A stretch of DNA of 64,000 nucleotides, from the NCBI GenBank assembly GCA_023229685.1, contig JALNYT010000004.1:1-64000 (forward strand). Reading direction: 5' to 3'. Shown here piece after piece: positions 28,816 to 36,926 of this stretch. The notes under the pieces were generated by a model that did not search any database, was not told the DNA's origin, and worked only from the letters and a program-made list of their open reading frames with translations. Position numbers and translations under genes: made by a program. Source of the DNA: Sulfuritalea sp. (GTDB taxonomy: Bacteria > Pseudomonadota > Gammaproteobacteria > Burkholderiales > Rhodocyclaceae). Every line of letters starts with the position of its first letter. Position 1 is the stretch's first letter.

Positions 28816-29673
28816 ATGCCCCGATCCGGTTCTGCCACGCTTGCGCCGCTCAAGACACTCTTCGAAACGAAGCGCGGCAAGGTGGTGCCGCTGCCTCCCA
28901 AACTGGCGCGCCTGTACGGTTGCCTGCGCATGCCGCTGCCGCGAACACATCCCCATGTCTTCAGCAATTTCGTGACCACGCTGGATGGCGTCGTTTCGCT
29001 CAATACAAAGGGACATGCCAGCGGCGGGGACATCAGCGGGTTCAGCGCCCAGGACCGCATGGTGATGGGGCTGTTGCGCGCGATTGCCGATGTGGTGATC
29101 ATCGGCGCCGGTACGCTGGGTGCCGACAGTCGGCACCTGTGGACCGCCGAAGCTATTTTTCCCAAGCTGGCGGATGAATATCGGCGGCTAAGCAAGGCCT
29201 TGGGCAAGAGCGAGGCACCGCTGAACGTGATTGTCAGCGGTCGCGGCGAGATCGATCTGCGCCTGCCCGTGTTCGCCTCCGGCAAGGTGCAGACATTGAT
29301 CATTACGACGACCGCGGGTGCGAAGCACTTACTCAAACAGGGCGTGCCCGATTCGGTCGAGGTCCGTGCGATTCGTCGCAGCGCGAGCGTGATTTCGGCG
29401 AGGGCCATCCTCGACGAGGTGTACCGGGTGCACCCCGGCAAGCTGATTCTGGTCGAAGGGGGACCGCGATTGCTCGGCGACTTCTACGCAGAGCGTCTTA
29501 TCGACGAGCAGTTCCTGACTCTCGCCCCGCAGATTGCCGGTCGCGACGATGACGACGGACGGCTCAGCCTTGTGATGGGCAAGGCGTTCGCACCGGGTGA
29601 TGCCCGATGGGGCAGGTTGACCGACGTGCGGCGTGGCGGCAGCCATCTGTTCTTGCGGTATTCGTTCCCTTAA
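28816..29673 (+). CDS. RibD C-terminal/dihydrofolate-reductase-like protein
   Basis: The 285-residue protein has the RibD_C/DHFR fold: HVFSNFVTTLDGVVSLN (about 47-63), GLLRAIADVVIIGAGTLGAD (about 84-103), LNVIVSGRG, and the late ILVEGGPRLLGDFY (about 214-227). These are the segments that bind NADPH and pyrimidine substrate in riboflavin reductases. It lacks the deaminase domain and is away from rib genes, so a stress-linked reductase role is more likely than riboflavin synthesis. The start at ATG 28816 is uncertain, because an upstream TTG (28801) is in frame. Confidence 0.82.
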   Translation: MPRSGSATLAPLKTLFETKRGKVVPLPPKLARLYGCLRMPLPRTHPHVFSNFVTTLDGVVSLNTKGHASGGDISGFSAQDRMVMGLLRAIADVVIIGAGTLGADSRHLWTAEAIFPKLADEYRRLSKALGKSEAPLNVIVSGRGEIDLRLPVFASGKVQTLIITTTAGAKHLLKQGVPDSVEVRAIRRSASVISARAILDEVYRVHPGKLILVEGGPRLLGDFYAERLIDEQFLTLAPQIAGRDDDDGRLSLVMGKAFAPGDARWGRLTDVRRGGSHLFLRYSFP

Positions 29674-29699
29674 TTTCAGCCGACGTTGCGCTTGCCGGG

Positions 29700-29876
29700 C
29701 TATTTTGTGCGGCTTTTGCCTGCCTTCGACAAGGCGATGGCCACGGCCTGCTTGATCGCCTTTGCCTTGGTCGGCGGATGGCTGCTACCGATCGATCCGT
29801 CTCTCTTCCAGTCGTCCACCAATGTCTTGATGTTGCGGCTGACAACCGACTTGCTGGATCCTGACTTGAGCGGCAC
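29700..29876 (-). CDS. 58-residue basic DNA-binding-like protein (DUF6496-like)
   Basis: Reading the minus strand from a GTG at 29876 gives MPLKSGSSKSVVSRNIKTLV, a variable middle (DDWKRDGSIGSSHPPTKAKA) and the ending IKQAVAIALSKAGKSRTK. The MPLKSGSS-N-SRNI-LV...KQAVAIAL-KAGKS layout is a recurring small basic protein family in proteobacteria, function unknown. AGGGAGATCAATC supplies a good ribosome-binding site. It is convergent with the RibD-like gene, with 26 bp between the stops. The GTG start and short length make it easy to miss. Confidence 0.8.
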   Translation of the reverse strand: MPLKSGSSKSVVSRNIKTLVDDWKRDGSIGSSHPPTKAKAIKQAVAIALSKAGKSRTK

Positions 29877-29940
29877 GATTGATCTCCCTGGTGAGTAGCG
29901 TCAGCCTGACGGCCATTGTCGTGTTCCGCTGCGCGCGCCG

Positions 29941-30690
29941 TCAGCCCTGCCGGCTTTCGGTCATATGCCGGCAGTACTTCTCAAGAAGCGCCGGCAGCTC
30001 GCACGGACAAACGCCGCACTGCCGGTTGCCGGGCACCGCGTAATCAATGAAGGTGGGGTAGGGCAGGTTCAGGTTCGCCATAATATTTTTGAACTGCTCC
30101 AGGGTCCGTTTCCCGCCGAGCCGCGGATTGCGTTTCTTCTCCTGCGCTATGGAGGAAACGCGCCGGTTCTTGTAGTCGTGCGCCGGGTACACCAGAACAT
30201 CGTCGGCCAGCGAAAACAACTTTTCTCTGACGCTCTTGTACAAGGCATCGGCATCGCCGTTCTGGAAGTCGGTGCGGCCACAGCCGTCGATCAGCAGCGC
30301 GTCTCCGGTGAACACCCGATCGCCAGCCAGATAAGCGAAATGCCCGTCGGTGTGCCCCGGTGTGTGCAATGGATGAAGCACGATGCCACCCACCGTAAGT
30401 GGCCGCCCCTCTTCGATGCCCAGGTCTGCACACGGCAGCCGGTCGCAAGCCGGTGCGGCGATTTTGCTTCCGGCCTGCTTCTTCAGTTCCAGCGCCGCAG
30501 TGATGTGGTCGGCGTGGATGTGGGTATCCAGGGTATAGGCCAACGTCAGTCCAAGCCGGGTGATCTCGGCCAGATCGCGCTCAACTGCGACGATGACCGG
30601 ATCGATCAACACGGCCAGGCTGGTCTCCTCGCACCCGAGCAGATACGTATAAGTGCTGGAGAGCGGTTCGAATAGTTGGCGGAATATCAT
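29941..30690 (-). CDS. Persulfide dioxygenase-like metallo-beta-lactamase fold protein
   Basis: This 249-residue protein has the ETHE1/SdoA layout: LDTHIHADHITAA (about 54-66, THxHxDH metal motif), HTPGHTDGHFAY (about 108-119) and the FTGDALLIDGCGRTDFQNGD segment specific to persulfide dioxygenases (HxxxD iron site). These enzymes oxidise glutathione persulfide to sulfite. A C-terminal CGVCPC cluster (near 226-231) is an unusual addition. Together with the nearby methanethiol methyltransferase-like gene it suggests handling of reduced sulfur. Confidence 0.88.
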   Translation of the reverse strand: MIFRQLFEPLSSTYTYLLGCEETSLAVLIDPVIVAVERDLAEITRLGLTLAYTLDTHIHADHITAALELKKQAGSKIAAPACDRLPCADLGIEEGRPLTVGGIVLHPLHTPGHTDGHFAYLAGDRVFTGDALLIDGCGRTDFQNGDADALYKSVREKLFSLADDVLVYPAHDYKNRRVSSIAQEKKRNPRLGGKRTLEQFKNIMANLNLPYPTFIDYAVPGNRQCGVCPCELPALLEKYCRHMTESRQG

Positions 30691-30735
30691 CTGGACTCCC
30701 GAGTCAGATCAGCGATGGACGATCGGGCCCGACCC

Positions 30736-30763
30736 GAAAGTCGGCGCCGACGGTACGGCGATT
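30736..30763 (+). repeat. Module C intergenic repeat
   Basis: GAAAGTCGGCGCCGACGGTA, continuing CGGCGATTG, matches the repeat at 51148, 51999, 53397, 54157 and 57771. It lies between the persulfide dioxygenase start and the alternative oxidase stop. Confidence 0.75.
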
Positions 30764-30781
30764 GCGGGGCAGGGATCGGAT

Positions 30782-31420
30782 TCAAGCGAGCGCGTCGGCA
30801 AATTCGTGATTGACGTCGCGATGACCGGCCTCGTCGGCACGCACCGCGATGATGACGTCGCGCAACCTGGCGTCGGGCGCGAGCTTCCAGTACTCGATGG
30901 CGATGGCGGGCGCCGCGACGTTGGCGTAAGTGCCGTCGTCCACCCCGGCCAGATATTCGGTGTAGCTGTGCACCGCTTCCTCCTCCAGATATCCCACCAC
31001 TCGATGCGCGGTCTTTGGCGAAATCAGGTAGAGCAGGAAGAAGAAGTTATAGAAAATGCCTTGCACCAGAAGGATCAGCAGGCGCTCAAAGCGCGAGGGC
31101 TGGGTGACATGAATGAAGGTCATCAGGTGCATGCGTTCGTTTTCGGCTTCGTCCAGCAGCGTGTGGATCCAGCCGTGATCGCTTTCCATTCGGCGCAGCG
31201 CGCGCAGGTGCTGCAGCGAACCACCCACCATGCCGGGCACGCCGGCGACCGTTTCCAGGACCACGGCGCGGTGACCGTAGCGCCGGGCAAAGAAAGTGTC
31301 GGCGAACAAGCGCAGAAACCTGATGAACGCATAGGCCATGCGGTCGCGAAAATCCCTTGGCGCATAGTGCTGCTGAAGCGGAGGCGTAACAGACATGTCC
31401 GGACTCCCGTGAGTGTTCAT
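30782..31420 (-). CDS. aox: Alternative oxidase (cyanide-insensitive ubiquinol oxidase)
   Basis: AOX transfers electrons from ubiquinol to oxygen without pumping protons. The 212-residue protein has all diiron motifs: LETVAGVPGMVG (E57), ENERMHLM (E95, H98), LEEEAVHSY (E147/E148, H151) and ADEAGHRDVNH (E197, H200). Two hydrophobic interfacial helices lie between them. AGGGACGCAAAC precedes the ATG. The start overlaps the stop of a dehydrogenase lipoprotein gene by 4 bp, so both are translated from one message. Bacterial AOX genes are sparse, which makes this coupling notable. Confidence 0.93.
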   Translation of the reverse strand: MNTHGSPDMSVTPPLQQHYAPRDFRDRMAYAFIRFLRLFADTFFARRYGHRAVVLETVAGVPGMVGGSLQHLRALRRMESDHGWIHTLLDEAENERMHLMTFIHVTQPSRFERLLILLVQGIFYNFFFLLYLISPKTAHRVVGYLEEEAVHSYTEYLAGVDDGTYANVAAPAIAIEYWKLAPDARLRDVIIAVRADEAGHRDVNHEFADALA

Positions 31421-32751
31421 TGTTTGCGTCCCTGTTTATCGGTGGAAGTGACGCGCCAGACCACATTGCCGACGTCGTCTGCCACCAGCAACGCACCCTG
31501 CTTGTCGAGTGCCACACCGACCGGCCGTCCGAGGGCATTGCCATCCTCGCTGAGGAAGCCTGTCAGCACGTCGACCGGCGGGCCGGAAGGCGTGCCGCTG
31601 GCGAAGGGTACGAAGATGACCTTGTAGCCGCTGTGCGGCCGGCGGTTCCACGACCCGTGCTGGCCGATGAACATTCCATTGCCGAACGTTGCGGGCAGAG
31701 CAGTGCCGGCCGAAGACGCCAGGCCCAGCGAGGCGGTATGCGCTCCCAGCGCGTAGTCCGGGGCGATGGCGCGGGCTACCAGCTCGGGCCGCTGCGGCGT
31801 CACCCGCTGGTCGATATGCTGGCCGTAGTAGCTGTAGGGCCAGCCGTAGAAGCCGCCGTCGCGCACCGACGTCATATAGTCGGGAACCAGGTCGCTGCCG
31901 AGTTCGTCGCGCTCGTTCACCGAGGTCCACAACGCTCCGCTGTGGGGCTCCCAGGCCATGCCAACCGGGTTGCGCAGTCCGGAGGCAAAGACCCGGTGGG
32001 CGCCGCTCTTGATGTCCACTTCCCAGATGGCGGCGCGTCCGGCCTCGACTTCCATGCCGCGCTCGGCGACGTTGCTGTTCGAGCCGACACTGACATAGAG
32101 CCGGGTGCCATCCGTGCTGGCGATCAGGTTCTTGGTCCAGTGGTGGTTGATCGGACCGGCGGGCAGATCCACCAGCTTGATGCCTGCTGCCGTGATGCGC
32201 GTGTCCCCTGCCGCGTAGGGGAAGCGCAGCACCGCATCCGAATTGGCGACATAGAGATCGTTGCCCACCAGCGCCATGCCGAACGGCGAGTTCAATCCTT
32301 GGAGGAGCACCGAGCGCAGGTCCGCGACCCCGTCGCCGTCGGTGTCGCGCAGCAGCGTGATGCGGTTGGCGCTGGGCACGGCAGCACCGGCACGTTTCAT
32401 TACCAGACCCATTATCCAACCCCTGATGCCCCTCGCATCGTCAGGCTTGGGCGGGGAGTTGGTCTCCGCCACCAGCACGTCGCCGTTGGGCAGTACATAG
32501 AGCCAGCGCGGGTGGTCGAGGCCGCTGGCGAATGCCCCCACGCGCATTCCGGGCGCCGCCTGGGGTGTCGCACCGGGCGACCAGCCCTGCGCGGGTGCTA
32601 TGTTTACGGTCGGAACCAGCGTCACCTGCGGCGCTGGCAGCGCCGGCTGCGGACCGGTTCCGGCGGCAATCGGCAACGTGGCCACCTCACCGCAAGCGGC
32701 GAGTACCAAGGCCATCGTGCCAATCAGCCAAGCGCTCAAGCGTGAGCGCAC
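31417..32751 (-). CDS. Glucose/sorbosone dehydrogenase-like lipoprotein
   Basis: A soluble-type beta-propeller dehydrogenase of the GSDH/sorbosone family, normally PQQ-dependent. The N-terminus (RSRLSAWLIGTMALVLAACG) is a lipoprotein signal with lipobox LAAC. The mature part has LDHPRWLYVLPNGDVLVAET, PINHHWTKNLI, VSVGSNSN, GLRNPVGMAW and GQHGSWNRRPHSG segments lining the PQQ/Ca2+ site. GTG 32751 is preferred for its GGTGGGG ribosome-binding site; GTG 32760 is possible. No PQQ biosynthesis genes are in the window. It lies between DUF3309 and aox. Confidence 0.85.
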   Translation of the reverse strand: MRSRLSAWLIGTMALVLAACGEVATLPIAAGTGPQPALPAPQVTLVPTVNIAPAQGWSPGATPQAAPGMRVGAFASGLDHPRWLYVLPNGDVLVAETNSPPKPDDARGIRGWIMGLVMKRAGAAVPSANRITLLRDTDGDGVADLRSVLLQGLNSPFGMALVGNDLYVANSDAVLRFPYAAGDTRITAAGIKLVDLPAGPINHHWTKNLIASTDGTRLYVSVGSNSNVAERGMEVEAGRAAIWEVDIKSGAHRVFASGLRNPVGMAWEPHSGALWTSVNERDELGSDLVPDYMTSVRDGGFYGWPYSYYGQHIDQRVTPQRPELVARAIAPDYALGAHTASLGLASSAGTALPATFGNGMFIGQHGSWNRRPHSGYKVIFVPFASGTPSGPPVDVLTGFLSEDGNALGRPVGVALDKQGALLVADDVGNVVWRVTSTDKQGRKQ

Positions 32752-32780
32752 CTGCCCCACCGTGGAGCAGGACTGGACCG

Positions 32781-32939
32781 TCACAGTCGTCCCATCAACA
32801 ACAGCACGATGATGATGATCAGCACCAGACCCAGGCCGCCGCTCGGGCCGTAGCCCCAACTCCTGCTGTGCGGCCAGGTCGGAATTGCGCCAAGCAACAT
32901 CAGAACCAAAACGATCAACAGTATCATTCCCAAGCTCAT
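32781..32939 (-). CDS. DUF3309 small membrane protein
   Basis: The minus strand encodes 52 residues starting MSLGMILLIVLVLMLLGAIP, then TWPHSRSWGYGPSGG and a second helix GLGLVLIIIIVLLLMGRL. This helix - W-P-x-S-R-x-W-G-Y-x-PSGG - helix form is DUF3309. GGAGAACACC precedes the ATG. It is the first gene of the run DUF3309 - GSDH - aox and faces a stress-protein gene across a region with two palindromic boxes. The role is unknown; such two-helix proteins often accompany stress operons. Confidence 0.85.
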   Translation of the reverse strand: MSLGMILLIVLVLMLLGAIPTWPHSRSWGYGPSGGLGLVLIIIIVLLLMGRL

Positions 32940-33061
32940 GGTGTTCTCCTCAAGGTGGTGCGGGTATTTGGCCGGATGCGCCGCGCCGGCTTGCCGGCGA
33001 TTGCCGGCCGTTCAAGGCTGTGCTTCAGAGCGCCACGATGCACCACGAGCGGCTTCGATTC

Positions 33062-33077
33062 CGTTCGCTGTCGCACA
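33062..33077. promoter_or_regulatory. Stress-island box (site 3)
   Basis: CGTTCG-CTGT-CGCACA. It belongs to a roughly 63-bp segment (33039-33101) that aligns closely with 36871-36932 upstream of the FMN reductase. It lies in the divergent region serving the DUF3309-GSDH-aox run and the stress protein at 33194. Confidence 0.65.
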
Positions 33078-33105
33078 CAGGCCGCCGTTTGTCTCTGCGC
33101 GAGAC

Positions 33106-33121
33106 CGTGCGACGCCGCACA
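33106..33121. promoter_or_regulatory. Stress-island box (site 4)
   Basis: CGTGCG-ACGC-CGCACA, a near-perfect palindrome whose start lies 44 bp from that of site 3. It lies 73 bp upstream of the plus-strand ATG at 33194. Confidence 0.7.
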
Positions 33122-33193
33122 GACGCGTCAGGCCGCCCCGGATACGCTGCGATGTCGATCCGTCTCGCACGGGTCACGATCAGGAGAAAAGAC

Positions 33194-33712
33194 ATGAACG
33201 AATACCGCCACCACGTATCGGGCTTTTTTGCCAACCATGTGGACGCCGAATATGTATTGGCCCAGCTCTTGGTGCTGGGGTTGCCGCGCGAACGGCTGTA
33301 CCTGTCGGGCGCCGACTCGGCGCCACAAGCCGACGACGACGGAGTACTGACGCATGTGCTGGTGGACGGGGCGATCGGGACCGTGGTTGGCACCGGCATC
33401 GGCGTGCTCGCTGAACTGGCGCTGGTGGCGGCAAACGTGACCCTGTTCATCGCCAGCCCGCTGATCGCGCCGCTCGCGATGCTGGGCTGGGGTGCCAGTC
33501 TCGGCGGCCTGGTCGGCGCCGCGGCGGGCGCCGAAAGCCACGCCATGAACAAGATGGAAAAGAAAGGCACGTTTTCGGCGCTGATCCGGGATGCGATCTC
33601 GAGCGGACAGGTGGTGTTGGTGGCCGAGACCCGGACCGAGCAGGAGACGGCGAGCGCACGGCAAGTCATGCAAGCCGCGGTTGGCGCCTGCGAGGACGTC
33701 AGCACCGTGTGA
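33194..33712 (+). CDS. Membrane-associated stress protein (GsiB/17M-like, glycine-rich helices)
   Basis: The 172-residue protein begins MNEYRHHVSGFFANHVDAEY, where the N-terminal half resembles the general-stress-protein 17M fold (residue pairs predicting alpha/beta, LVLGLPRERLYLSGAD). Two glycine-rich membrane helices follow (about 62-100 and 100-120) and a C-terminal VLVAETRTEQETASARQVM strand-helix. CAGGAGAAAAGAC is a strong ribosome-binding site. Palindromic boxes lie immediately upstream. Exact function is unknown. Confidence 0.7.
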   Translation: MNEYRHHVSGFFANHVDAEYVLAQLLVLGLPRERLYLSGADSAPQADDDGVLTHVLVDGAIGTVVGTGIGVLAELALVAANVTLFIASPLIAPLAMLGWGASLGGLVGAAAGAESHAMNKMEKKGTFSALIRDAISSGQVVLVAETRTEQETASARQVMQAAVGACEDVSTV

Positions 33713-33723
33713 GCGGTCCGCGG

Positions 33724-33748
33724 ACGCCCTGATCGAGGGTCAGGGCGT
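33724..33748. terminator. Inverted repeat between convergent genes
   Basis: ACGCCCTGA-N7-TCAGGGCGT forms a perfect 9-bp stem with a 7-base loop between the stress-protein stop and the mddA stop. There is no long T-run, so it may be a bidirectional terminator or an mRNA-end stabilising hairpin. Confidence 0.55.
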
Positions 33749-34489
33749 TCGGTCGCGGCTATCCTTGCGGCCGGGAAGCGGGATGATCATCGGCACATCC
33801 TTCCGGTACTGCTCGAAGGCTTCACCGTGGGAGTTCGCGAGATCGCGCTCTTCGAAGTGAATTCCGGTGAAGATGTAAGCCGTCATGGCCATCGAAAACA
33901 GCAGATGACCGATGGTCATGTGCGGCGTGGCCCAGAAGGCGATCAGGAATCCCAGCATGAGGGGATGGCGCACGAACTTGTACAAGGCGCCGGCATTGAA
34001 TCGCACCGGCGTGTATGCCACGCCGCGCAACTGAAGATAGACCTGACGCAGGCCGAACAGATCGAAATGATCGATCATGAATGTCGACCAGAGCGCAATC
34101 AGCCAACCCAACCAGAAGAGAGCATTCAGGCCCATACGGCCCGGCCGATTCTCGACGTTCCATAGTGAACCGGGCATCGCTTGCCACTTCCAGAAGAGCA
34201 GGGCGAGGAGCACGCTTGAAATGAGGACGTAGGTGCTGCGTTCCACCGGCCGGGGAACAATCCTGGTCCACCATGTCTTGAACGCCGGGCGGGCCATGAC
34301 GCTATGCTGAATGGCGAAGAGGCCAAGCAAAGCGACATTGACCAGAAGGGCCTCGCCGAGCGCACCGGAGGACCCCGAATCGATCGACTTCGGTACCAGC
34401 AGGTTGCCGACGAAGCCGATGGCGTACAGGAAGCTGGCGAGGAAGGCTCCGTAGCTGACGACGCCGTACAGGAAGCCGATTATCGGCAA
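33740..34489 (-). CDS. mddA: Methanethiol S-methyltransferase-like membrane protein (MddA/NnrU family)
   Basis: A 249-residue protein with about six membrane helices and family motifs AIQHSVMARPAFKTWWTRI (about 60-78), ERSTYVL, and the SAM-binding isoprenylcysteine-methyltransferase-like C-terminus VRHPLMLGFLIAFW...HFEERDL. MddA methylates methanethiol to dimethyl sulfide. Its relatives also include NnrU proteins, so the substrate is inferred. The stop overlaps a hairpin shared with the convergent stress-protein gene. It is 36 bp downstream of the cytochrome c gene. Confidence 0.78.
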   Translation of the reverse strand: MPIIGFLYGVVSYGAFLASFLYAIGFVGNLLVPKSIDSGSSGALGEALLVNVALLGLFAIQHSVMARPAFKTWWTRIVPRPVERSTYVLISSVLLALLFWKWQAMPGSLWNVENRPGRMGLNALFWLGWLIALWSTFMIDHFDLFGLRQVYLQLRGVAYTPVRFNAGALYKFVRHPLMLGFLIAFWATPHMTIGHLLFSMAMTAYIFTGIHFEERDLANSHGEAFEQYRKDVPMIIPLPGRKDSRDRTP

Positions 34490-34525
34490 GAGTTCACCTC
34501 TCCGTTGCTGGCTCGGGGTGGCGGC

Positions 34526-35902
34526 CTATAGCGCCCGCATGAAGGCCACGAGATCCTTCTTCTCGCCTTCATTCAGCTTCAGCTCGAGGACGAGATTGAA
34601 GAATTCCACCGTGTCATCCAGCGTCAGCAGGCGGCCATCGTGCAAATACGGCGGCGAGTCCTTGATGCCGCGCAAGGGGAAGGTCTTGATCGGCCCGTCG
34701 GCCGAGGCCGTGCGGCCGTTGATCGTGACCTCCCTGAAGAATCGCTCCGCCTTCAGGTTGTGCATCAGGTTGTCGGTGTAGTAGGGCGGGGTGTGGCAGG
34801 TGGCGCACTGGCCTTTGCCGAAGAAGATGTCCTGGCCCCGCATCTCGTTGGCGCTGGCTTGGGCCGGATCGAGCTTGCCGAACAGGTTGAGCTTCGGCGC
34901 TGGCGGGAAGTCGAGCAGCGCCTGGAACTCCGCCATGAAATGAACCTGGCTGCCGCGTTCCAGGATGTTGGTACCCTTGCGCGTGGCGTCGGCGGGGATG
35001 CCGTCGAAGTAGGCGCCGCGCTGTTCGAACTCGGTGAAATCCTCCACCGTCTTCATCGCCCGTTGCGAACCGAACAGGCGTTGCACATTCACGCCGCGCA
35101 GCGATGGCGTGTCGAGCCGATGGCGATGCTCGTTGGGCCGGATGTCGCCGACCGTGTGGGTGGAGGCATTCGTATGGCCGTTGGCATGGCAGTCGAAACA
35201 GGCCACGCCCTGGCTGGGCTTCAAGCTGCGGCGATCATCGGTGGCGTTGAATTGCTGCTGCGGAAACGGCGTGACCAGCAAGCGCAATCCTTCGAGTTGC
35301 TTTGGATTGAGGATGGCTCGAAACAATTCGTTGTAGTTGGCGAGGGTTACGAACTTCCCTTGCGAGACGTCGCCCAGATCCGTCCGGGTCGTCAGATAGA
35401 TCGGCGCCGGGAACTCGGGCAGGAAATGATCCGGCAGATCGAAGTCGAGGTCGAAGCGGGTCAGATCACGATCGGTCTGCTTCCGGGTTTCCTCTATGAG
35501 AAATTTCGGAAAGACCATGCCGCCCGCTTCGTGGTGGGGATGCGGCAAGGGCAGAAAGCCGGCCGGCCATAACTGTCTTTCCCTGATTTCTTCCGGCGAG
35601 AAGGCGGCGAGCTTCTCCCAGGTCAGGCCGGCGGGCAACTTGACGCGTACGCCGTCTTGCACCGGCTTCCCGCGTGACATGACGACTCCCCTTGCCGGCC
35701 GGTCGGCCAGGTCGTAACGAAACGCCAGCATGTCCTGCTGGCGTTTCGCGTACGCCGGTTGCTCCGCCTGAAGGCGCCTTGTCAGCGATAGAAATTCTTC
35801 GTCCGCGGCTGAAGCCGCCAACGCGAAGCAGACAAGCGCCAAGGCGGGCAATCCGACGGAAAGCCAGCGCAGCCGGGGTAGCGCCGACATGGTCGCTTGC
35901 AT
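34526..35902 (-). CDS. Di-heme cytochrome c (cytochrome c peroxidase-like)
   Basis: The 458-residue protein has a signal peptide (about 9-32, cleavage near AASAA) and two heme c motifs, CFDCH (about 235-239) and CATCH (about 363-367). Further histidine/methionine ligand candidates follow in RGIKDSPPYLHDGR, a strand typical of MauG/cytochrome c peroxidase-like proteins. It should act in the periplasm as a peroxidase or electron-transfer protein. The start is uncertain between two ATGs (35902 and 35890); neither has a strong ribosome-binding site. Confidence 0.85.
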   Translation of the reverse strand: MQATMSALPRLRWLSVGLPALALVCFALAASAADEEFLSLTRRLQAEQPAYAKRQQDMLAFRYDLADRPARGVVMSRGKPVQDGVRVKLPAGLTWEKLAAFSPEEIRERQLWPAGFLPLPHPHHEAGGMVFPKFLIEETRKQTDRDLTRFDLDFDLPDHFLPEFPAPIYLTTRTDLGDVSQGKFVTLANYNELFRAILNPKQLEGLRLLVTPFPQQQFNATDDRRSLKPSQGVACFDCHANGHTNASTHTVGDIRPNEHRHRLDTPSLRGVNVQRLFGSQRAMKTVEDFTEFEQRGAYFDGIPADATRKGTNILERGSQVHFMAEFQALLDFPPAPKLNLFGKLDPAQASANEMRGQDIFFGKGQCATCHTPPYYTDNLMHNLKAERFFREVTINGRTASADGPIKTFPLRGIKDSPPYLHDGRLLTLDDTVEFFNLVLELKLNEGEKKDLVAFMRAL

Positions 35903-35939
35903 GTTGATGACCGTCGCCGGGTTGCGCCGGCGCGGCAAC

Positions 35940-36764
35940 TCAGATCCTGAGGAATTCCAGCAGGTCGGCATTGAGCTGATCCTTGTGCGTATGCGTGAGG
36001 CCGTGCGGTGCGCCCTCGTAGATCTTCAGGGTCGAGTGGGTGACCAGTTTCGATGAGAGCAGCGCCGCGGCGCCGATCGGCACAATCTGATCGTCATCAC
36101 CGTGCACGATCAGTGTCGGCACGTCGAACTTCTTCAGGTCTTCGGTGAAGTCCGTCTCGGAGAACGCCTTGATGCACTCGAAGGCGTTCCTGTGACCGGC
36201 CATTACCCCCTGGTGCCAGAAGGTGTCGATCATGCCCTGCGAGATCTTGGCGCCGGGCCTGTTGCCGCCGTAGAACGGACCGCCGGCGAGGTCCCTGTAG
36301 AACTGCGAGCGGTCTGCGAGGGAACTCGCGCGGATGCCGTCGAACACCGTGATCGGCAATCCGCCGGAATTGGTCGCCGTTTTCAGCATCAGCGGCGGAA
36401 CGGCTGCGATCAGCGCGGCCTTCGCCAGCCGTTGCGTACCGTGGCGGCCGATATAGCGTGCAACCTCGCCGCCGCCGGCAGAAAAGCCGATCAGGACAGC
36501 GTCCTCGAGGTCGAGGATGCGGATCAGTTGCGAGAGGTCGTCGGCATAGGTGTCCATGTCGTTGCCGTTCCAGGTCTGGCTCGACCGGCCATGGCCACGG
36601 CGGTCGTGCGCAATGCATCGATAACCGTTCGCGGCGAGGAACAGCATCTGGTCTTCCCAGCTGTCTGCGCTGAGGGGCCAGCCGTGACTGAACACCAGAG
36701 GCTGTCCGCTACCCCAGTCCTTGAAATAGATCTGGGTACCGTCCTTGGTCGTAATGGTGCTCAT
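35940..36764 (-). CDS. Alpha/beta hydrolase (non-heme chloroperoxidase type)
   Basis: The 274-residue enzyme starts MSTITTKDGTQIYFKDWGSG, as in cofactor-free haloperoxidase/esterase proteins. The oxyanion segment HGWPL is near 29, the nucleophile serine is in GFSAGGGE (about 93-100), the aspartate is in VHGDDDQIVP and the catalytic histidine is in GAPHGLTHTH. GGAGATCAACC precedes the ATG. The physiological substrate is unknown. It is divergent from an FMN reductase across 235 bp that carry two stress-island boxes. Confidence 0.88.
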   Translation of the reverse strand: MSTITTKDGTQIYFKDWGSGQPLVFSHGWPLSADSWEDQMLFLAANGYRCIAHDRRGHGRSSQTWNGNDMDTYADDLSQLIRILDLEDAVLIGFSAGGGEVARYIGRHGTQRLAKAALIAAVPPLMLKTATNSGGLPITVFDGIRASSLADRSQFYRDLAGGPFYGGNRPGAKISQGMIDTFWHQGVMAGHRNAFECIKAFSETDFTEDLKKFDVPTLIVHGDDDQIVPIGAAALLSSKLVTHSTLKIYEGAPHGLTHTHKDQLNADLLEFLRI

Positions 36765-36893
36765 GGTTGATCTCCTCTCTGCTGACACGGGCTATCGATC
36801 GCGGGTGCGGGTCGCAAGGTTGATGGTTTGCGGTGCTTTCTGCCGAACTCGTGCCGACCAGCAGGCAAGGTGCACCGTGAGCAGCCCCGCTTC

Positions 36894-36909
36894 CGTTCGG
36901 TAACGCACA
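36894..36909. promoter_or_regulatory. Stress-island box (site 5)
   Basis: CGTTCG-GTAA-CGCACA. It lies in the segment 36871-36932 that aligns with 33039-33101. It is also the left half of a longer perfect stem, CGCACACAGG (36904-36913) with CCTGTGTGCG (36923-36932). Confidence 0.65.
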
Positions 36910-36926
36910 CAGGACGCGTTTGCCTG

